Source: Ophiothrix spiculata
Lineage: Eukaryota; Echinodermata; Ophiuroidea; Amphilepidida; Ophiotrichidae
DNA: 23,656 nucleotides
Direction: 5' to 3' (one strand)
Assembly: GCA_000969725.1 (NCBI GenBank)
Contig: JXSR01S029229.1
A program made the position numbers and the translations under genes. The notes beneath the pieces were generated by a model. That model saw nothing but the letters and a program-made list of their open reading frames with translations, made no database searches and had not been told where the DNA came from. Shown one piece after another: positions 18,680 through 23,656 of the stretch; position 1 is the stretch's first letter, and each line of letters opens with the position of its first letter.

Positions 18680-19022
18680 CAAAATCACAATGGCACCTAT
18701 CTTGAGATCCAAAATGGTCTCTAAAATGGGTTTTTATGTAAAAAAAAATGGGTTAGAGGCACTTCAAAAACATTAAATGTTTAAAATAATTAATGAACAA
18801 TGGCTTTGAGGGTAACCATTCCATCTCAGAAAAGGGAGTGAGTATGTTTTAAATCCTGTATGGAGCTTGTGTACTGATATCTAAAATGCACAAAAACGGG
18901 TTTAAGTAAGTTTGAAACTGTATCAAATACTATTAATGTTTAAAATGATTAATGGAAAATAGCTTCCAAGGATAACTATGGGAGCATATCTACCCAATAA
19001 GGTTGTTAACACGTTTTAAATC
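18680..19022 (-). repeat. Tandem repeats of about 188 bp, two units, left side of the foldback
   Basis: Read on the minus strand, these two units match those at 19084-19940. Shared elements are AAAATGG next to GAGATCC or GATATC, GGGTTT next to AAGT, TTTAAAATGATTAATG, GGATAACTA, and AACACGTTTTAAATCC. Divergence is high. Confidence 0.7.
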
Positions 19023-19083
19023 CAATATTTATAATGTTTGAAAGTTCCTTATATCCATTTTCATTCATACAATTGTATTTTAG

Positions 19084-19940
19084 TGACCATTTTGATCACA
19101 GTAAAAGGCTCCATGATCATGATGATGGATTTTAAACATGCTAACAACATTATATGGGAAGAAAGGTTCCTATTGTTACCTTTCTATAGTTATTTACAAT
19201 CTATTATTTTGTTTTTGGTGTTTTCACTACTGTTTCAAAGACACCTTAAACCTATTTTTGTGCCATTTCGATGACCATTTTGGATCTCAGTCCAGGCTCC
19301 CTATTGGATTTGGAACATGCCAATACCCTTATTTGGTTAAAATATTCTTATTTTTACCCTGAAAGCCATTTTTCATCGATTATTTTGAACATTTCCTGTT
19401 GTTGATACAGTTTCAAAGTCACTTATAAAACACATTTTTTAGCATAAAATTATATTTTGGTGGCCATTTTGAATCTCATTACAGGCTCTATATTGGATTT
19501 GAAATATGCTAACACCCTTCTTTGGGACGAAATGCTCCTATATTGTTACCCTCAAGGCCATTTCCATAGATTATTTTGAACATTTGGTGTTTTTGATACT
19601 ATTTCGAAGTACTTCCAACTCATTTTTGCACATAAAAACGTAATTTGGTGGACTAGACATTTGGATCCCAATACAGACCCCATATTGGATATGGAAGATT
19701 TCGAAGTGCCTCTAACCAATTTTTGCACATAAAATCACATTTTGGCAACTATTTTGGATCTTAGTACATGCCCCATATTGGGTTTTAAACATGCTAACAC
19801 CCTTGTTGGGAAAGAAGTTACCTACCTAGCTATTTTCCGTCAATTATTTTTGAACATTTGTTGTTTTAGATACTGTTTTGAAGTGCCTCTTACCCATTTT
19901 TTCACATATTGGCAACCTTTTTGGATCTCAGAACAGGCAC
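19084..19940 (+). repeat. Tandem repeats of about 188 bp, about five units, right side of the foldback
   Basis: Blocks of the type TGACCATTTTGGATCTCAG start at about 19084, 19272, 19461, 19648, 19744 and 19911. Spacing is 188, 189, 187, 96 and 167 bases. Each is followed by CCATATTGGATTT, ATGCTAACACCCTT, ATTATTTTGAACATTT and GATACT. The 96-base unit is a partial repeat. The left side has only two units, so the array is unequal on the two sides of the centre (about 19022-19083). Confidence 0.85.
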
Positions 19941-20528
19941 CATTTTGATTTTGATGCAAGCTTACAATATAATTAGGGTGCAAATGATCTTATTTTAGCC
20001 CTTTATTATTTATAATATCATGCATTTTAACAGCTGTTTTGGACGATCATAATGAAAATCAGCTATTTAGGCGGCCATTTTGAATTTGAAATATGCAAAT
20101 ATATAATTTGGAGTCAGATATATAATTTGCCATAGCTCCAGAAGCCATTTCCCAATAATAATTCTGAATATGAAGTTTCTACCTGATTAATACATTACCG
20201 AAATATGCCGAAAATCGGCACTTTGGCGGCCATCTTGGAAAATGACCGACAGGGACAAAAACTGAGATGGCTCATGATCTAGATCTGTTGATTTAACCTT
20301 TTTCTACATATGTGCCAAATGTCATGCTTTTGTCACAAAATGAACAATAGGTTAGCAATGATGCACCGCTAAAATGAAGAAAGCATCCCCAAAAAGAACA
20401 AAAATCAACTTTGGGTAAATATTTAGTTATTGGTGCCATAATGCAGTACTATTGAAGTAATTTCATGAAACCAGACCATTTTTCCCAGAACTTGCTTTAA
20501 TTTAGCTTGCCAGTGCACAAAAATCTCA

Positions 20529-20772
20529 GTTTGTTTCCAAAAAGGCCTAAATCCATAGTTTATTTCCAAATGTGAAAAGGGCCTAAATCCACTCTATAGT
20601 GAAAATAAAACTCCCTATAAAAAATATATTATAAAGCTCTGATTTCCGTGAGTGGTTTCAGTTTTGTCAGAGTGCTAACGCCTTGAAAATGATTTTACCT
20701 TAACAAGGAATAAGTTTTTGCTGATTTTCTCAAAACTATAAAAAGTGGATTTAGGCCCTTTTGGTAACAAAC
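20529..20772. mobile_element. Short MITE, 244 bp, with GTTTGTT…GGCCTAAATCCA ends
   Basis: GTTTGTTTCC, AAAAGGCCTAAATCCA at the left (20529-20554) is the inverted counterpart of TGGATTTAGGCCCTTTTGG, TAACAAAC at the right (about 20746-20772). The left end is followed at 20558-20594 by a tandem second copy (GTTTATTTCC…AAAGGGCCTAAATCCACT). The target duplication is not clear. Confidence 0.8.
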
Positions 20773-21184
20773 TCTTCATATATGGTACCATGTTAACAAG
20801 TAACAAAATAATCTATTATGGTCTGCTAATAGGGTGCACTAGTACACTAAATAACTAGAGCTCGCAATCTGGCATTTCTAAAATCGGCAAAATTGACTGC
20901 CCTCTCCTAAATGAGGACCTCAAAACGTATGGAAGGGCAATATGTTTGGTCAATATTTTGTTCTAATTAGAGATTTAGGTTTATTTAAAGATGCTCTGAT
21001 TCCATTTTTGATCTTCAGATTACTTTAGTAAAATTTAAAGGGTTCTCCTTAATTTGCATCTGATTCTGGTAATACAAAATTTGGCTGTCAGTGATAGGAG
21101 GCGTCCAGTATCTTTAAAATGTTGCATAGATGGTGTACTTTTATCATCATTTTATGTAAAAGGAGATCATAATCAATTGCGAAA
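20773..21184. other. Unassigned stretch; short match to 23188-23236
   Basis: GTACCATGTTAACAAGTAACAAAA…ATTATGGTCTGCTAA (about 20785-20830) parallels GTACCATGTTACCAAGTAACAAAA…ATTATGATCTGCTAA (about 23191-23235), so the sequence to the right of the foldback and the sequence to the right of copy IV share an origin. Otherwise nothing is recognised. Confidence 0.6.
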
Positions 21185-21591
21185 AGGCATTGAAAATGGC
21201 CACTAAATCGAAATGTTGCTGTAAAACTCCTAAATATTGAAATTGTGCTGGGATTTTTACTTATAAAGAAGCGAAATGGTGTTCCTAATATGTTCTGTAA
21301 GTTTTAGTTGAATACTATACAGATTTTTTTTTTCAAAATGGCGACTTAAAATTTTCTCAGGTAGTAACTCCCCCCTACCTTCCGACTTTGACGAGGCACC
21401 CTGACACTCCCCCCCCCTTCCCTGAAGGTGGTACTTACTAATTGTTTTCGCTAAAATGACCGCAAAGGATGAACTTACAACTACTCAAAACCCCTAGGTC
21501 ATATTCGTTTGCGTTTTTATGCGACAGGCAATCATCCATTAGGGTTGGGTGGTTACCACCTTCCCCCGCCCGTTGGTAAGACAAGAGTTAA
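21185..21591. mobile_element. Degraded copy of the piggyBac-like MITE in copy IV
   Basis: This matches the right two thirds of 15747-16311: AATGGCCACTAAATC/AGTGGCCACCAAATC, TTGCT, AAAGAAG, TTTCAAAATGGCGA, GACTTTGACG, AAAATGACCGCAAAG, and a worn right terminus GTAAGACAAGAG next to TTAA (21588-21591). Its left end is missing. It stands at the same position relative to the flanking repeat as the copy in III, so the two are one insertion copied by duplication. Confidence 0.85.
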
Positions 21592-21671
21592 CAAAATAAT
21601 CTTCAATACAAACCAAAAATCCCTTGTATCTTTTTCCTGACGCAGCATCACCTCAAAGGATCAGTTGCACC

Positions 21672-21888
21672 GGTGTAGCAGGATTGTAAGTCCCTCGTTC
21701 TTATTGTCCGGGTTGTTAACTGAGTATAGCCTGATAACTCTCACGCACTATTAGTTTCACGCTTAATTCCGTTATAGTCTATGGGAGGTGGACTCGGCAA
21801 GCTATCGGCAAACATCCGAATACCCCCAATTTTGTCTCGATGCCGGAATAAAAATGGCGGCGTGCCTTGTATCTCCCCTGTAAATCTA
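21672..21888. mobile_element. Unclassified insertion of about 215 bp in copy IV
   Basis: Where other copies read GCACTGGTTTCATCAT…TGTGTTTGAGAACAC, copy IV has about 215 bases of higher-GC unrelated sequence between GCACCGG and TTGAGAACAC. It contains GTAGCAGGATTGTAAG at the left and AAAATGGCGGCGTGCC toward the right. The flanking repeat has lost about 50-60 bases, so this may be insertion with deletion. No inverted termini, tRNA-like boxes or tail are seen. Confidence 0.55.
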
Positions 21889-22141
21889 TGTTGAGAACAC
21901 AACTTCGTGGACGACACGACACGTCATACCGATGTCGTTGTTTCAAGAAGTAATATTTTCCCCTTTTACTGAAATTTGCATCTAAAATAAAACTAAAGGC
22001 TTTTAAATGCCGTTAATACTTAATACTTACGCGACCCTGGAGATTTATAAGTAATTGTTTGTACATCCTTTGTAGTTATTTTCATGAAACAAATTCAGAG
22101 GTAAAATCTCAGAAAAAAGGTACAATTAAGAACTTTTTCTT

Positions 22142-22171
22142 TTTCTTTTTTTTTTTTTTTGGGGGGGGGGG
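22142..22171. repeat. Adjoining poly-T and poly-G runs
   Basis: A T-rich run is followed by eleven G, at a place where copy III reads TTTTTTGTTTGGTCC. The runs are expansions specific to copy IV, and their exact lengths may be unreliable in sequencing. Confidence 0.85.
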
Positions 22172-22584
22172 TCCTCCATATCTTAAAAGGTTCTGACAAG
22201 AACCTTTGGTAATTCTTTGTAGGGCCTTAACAATTCAAGTAGGTCATTTAGACCTACTTTACTTTATGTGTTCACATAATCTGCAAAATGAGAAGAGAAG
22301 ACATGATTTATTTTTCCTAAACACATCTTTTTCTGTTTTACAAAGAACATTTGAGGAGTCTCTAGTCTTAGCTCAAAAACGTTACGTGAAACTGAAAGAA
22401 CCATTTTTTGGCTGAAGAACTCTTTTTGGACCTTTTTTTTTTTTTGTTCTAAACATGCTAAATTGTTTTTTTTTTTCGACCTGGTTCCTTGTAGAACCAA
22501 ACAAATTCAGAAAAGCCCCACAATTGAATGCATCTCAAGTTTATCAAGGGATGCATGATTGCAAATCTATGTATAACTGGGTGT

Positions 22585-22690
22585 TACATGCGGTTTCATC
22601 AAAACACGATTATGTATGAAACGACGCATCAAATAGATGTATAGGATAACTTTACGGAAGAAACTTGAAAATAAATGTCGCTATTGTTGG
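22585..22690. repeat. Second core motif block in copy IV
   Basis: This is the counterpart of 17561-17680 in copy III: GGTTACATGC-like, GGTTTCATCA, ACGACGCATCAAATAGATGT, GAAACTTGAAAATAAATGTC, GCTATTGTTGGAATCTGGAA. It is again related to the core block of copies I and II. Confidence 0.65.
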
Positions 22691-22860
22691 AATCTGGAAC
22701 AACAATTGGAAAAGAAAGCATTATCATACACTATTTTCCGCTCTGCTTGGTGTGATTTAAAAAAAAAGATGATTTCTGCCCTCAAAAAGCATGTTCGACA
22801 TAGGCTAGTTGATATCTGGTAATTGAATGAAGTAATGTTCCAAAATAAATTTTGTTTTTA

Positions 22861-23437
22861 ATAAACATCATGTAACTGATACACTTACTTGAATTAAAAC
22901 AGCAAAACTCCATCTTCATTATTTTATTTAAGTTTTGAATTAACAATTCACTTTAGCTAATTAATACAAAAGTCATCTAAAATGAAATGGTTTTCCCAAA
23001 CATTTTTTTAATTACAATTAATCAAAGTCTCTTCAATGCAATTTAGCCAAGATGATTTGAAAGTACTGGAAGCATCCCTGTAAAGATTGAAAACAACTTT
23101 ATACAAAATGATAGTCAATCTACTCTGTTTTGCAGTGGCGTTGTGAATCTGAACCCAATATACTGTATAATGCAACGACTCAAGATATTTTGTACCATGT
23201 TACCAAGTAACAAAACTACCGATTATGATCTGCTAACATATTTCTGTGCAAATTGTCCTGAACACTACAAGGTCGAAAATTATGGCGTCATCGATTTTTT
23301 GCGATTCCCACAACCAATAGTTTAAATTAGAATAAATGCCAATTATCTATGCATGTGAAACATTGCATAGATATTGTTCTCCTGTTGGTGTAGTCTTCTC
23401 CGTTACCTTCTCCTCCTTCTCCGTAAGAGTTTTTATT
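22861..23437. other. AT-rich stretch without recognised gene
   Basis: Apart from the short match to 20785-20830 and a pyrimidine-rich block (about 23393-23422), nothing is supported. Open frames here have no recognisable domain. Confidence 0.5.
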
Positions 23438-23656
23438 AAATCACCTCTAACTCCAAAAGTACATAGTCCCCAATAACCAAACTTGGCACACATGTGGTCC
23501 ATGACTAGAGGTAGTGCCTTTTGGTAGTCTTGGGCCCCAGGGCCCCAAATGTATATGTATAAAATCACCTCTAGCACCCAAACTATAAAGGGTACAATGA
23601 CCAAACTTGGTACACATATGGTCCATGACAAGAGGTAGTGCCTTTTGGTAGTCTTA
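23438..23656. repeat. Minisatellite, about 124-bp period, running off the right edge
   Basis: AAATCACCTCTA starts at 23438 and again at 23562. Both units continue with ACCAAACTTGG, CACACAT or TACACAT, GGTCCATGAC, AGAGGTAGTGCCTTTTGGTA and GTCTT. A GGGCCCC-rich near-palindrome (23531-23547) lies between. The minus strand is open through both units (23347-23631) and yields a repeated peptide containing CAKFG or a similar core, but an open repeat of this length is not good evidence of a gene. The array probably continues beyond the window. Confidence 0.85.

Larger units (their letters stand above)
18242..20367. mobile_element. Large foldback element, 2.1 kb, with arms of about 450 bases or more
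   Basis: The left arm (18242 to about 18720) and right arm (about 19900-20367) are inverted copies. Shared blocks are AACAGATCTAGATCAT, GAGATGGC/GCCATCTC, CCATTTTCCAAGATGGCCGCC (18374-18394) with its counterpart at 20225-20245, AATGTATTAATCAGGTAGAA, and GCTTGCATCAAAATCA. The interior is built from tandem repeats in inverted orientation on the two sides. No target duplication or terminal motif is evident, so the true ends may lie a little outside. There is no transposase or other coding region. The open frames at 19038-19362 and 19742-19948 follow the repeats. Foldback elements with a CAAGATGGC motif are widespread in invertebrates. I cannot name the superfamily. Confidence 0.85.
21588..22860. 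repeat. Low-copy repeat family, copy IV
   Basis: From AACAAAATAATCTTCAATAC it follows copy III (from 16312): CCCTTGTATCTTTTTCCTGA, TCACCTCAAAG, GTTGCACCGG. It is then interrupted at about 21672-21888 and resumes at TTGAGAACACAACTTCGTGG. It runs with copy III up to AGGCTAGTTGATATCTGG and TTTTGTTTTTAATAAAC (about 22860). The hAT-like MITE of copy III is absent here. It lacks about 70 bases present in copy III near 17700-17790. Confidence 0.88.

Noticed and set aside
19038..19948. Several open frames in the centre of the foldback element.
   Set aside because: They follow the 188-bp repeat units, whose spacing changes the frame from unit to unit; there is no conserved protein.
22206..22500. Overlapping open frames on both strands in copy IV.
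   Set aside because: The corresponding part of copy III has shifts and stops at other places, so no frame is conserved.
1..23656. CRISPR arrays, prokaryotic operons, ribosome binding sites or phage genes.
   Set aside because: No short regularly spaced repeats with unique spacers and no dense coding; intact LINE motifs and MITEs point to an animal nuclear genome.

Overview
The window looks like nuclear DNA from an animal, most likely a marine invertebrate. It is AT-rich. It has no operon-like gene packing and no intact open reading frame of a host gene. It is crowded with decayed retrotransposons and short non-autonomous DNA transposons. The types present are CR1/Jockey-like LINE remnants, TTAA-flanked elements, TA-flanked elements with long inverted repeats, a 'CCCGGGGG…GTAC' hAT-like MITE, and a large foldback element carrying a 'CAAGATGGC' motif. 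The exact phylum cannot be fixed from the sequence. The only hint of a host gene is a possible exon end with a GTAAGT splice donor at positions 1-29.

Layout, left side (1-7.6 kb). A sequence of about 0.65 kb (copy A, 131-788) recurs at 2753-4920 (copy B). Copy B is split by a 5'-truncated, frameshifted LINE on the minus strand (2935-4355). The LINE retains part of its reverse transcriptase and ends at a short ATTTG-type repeat tail. Between the two copies lie two pieces of a second LINE family in opposite orientations (846-1325 minus, 2498-2600 plus) and a long polypyrimidine tract. From 4.9 to 7.1 kb little is recognisable.

Middle (7.6-13.5 kb). A 1.5 kb TTAA-flanked element (7590-9133) contains two direct copies of a 0.45-0.5 kb unit. 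It is followed by one end of a 'CAGGGTGTCCC' element, repeat copy I (9636-10174), a region with the recurrent motif GGTAACGTTTGTGAC, and two TA-flanked elements of about 1 kb each with inverted repeats of roughly 200-280 bp (11378-12399 and 12489-13481).

Right side (13.5-23.7 kb). Copies II (13484-15095), III (15340-17905) and IV (21588-22860) of the same low-copy repeat follow. Each has different transposons inserted. Because the other copies keep the uninserted sequence, the window supplies its own empty sites. They support TTAA duplication for two elements and an 8-bp duplication for a third, and they let the insertions be ordered in time. Copies III and IV are separated by a foldback element of about 2.1 kb (18242-20367) with internal tandem repeats of about 188 bp, and by a short MITE (20529-20772). 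The window ends in a minisatellite with a period of about 124 bp.

There is no set of genes working together here. The biology is that of a transposon-dense, repeatedly duplicated intergenic or intronic region. All retroelement coding remnants are broken. None of the DNA elements carries a recognisable transposase, so all appear non-autonomous.
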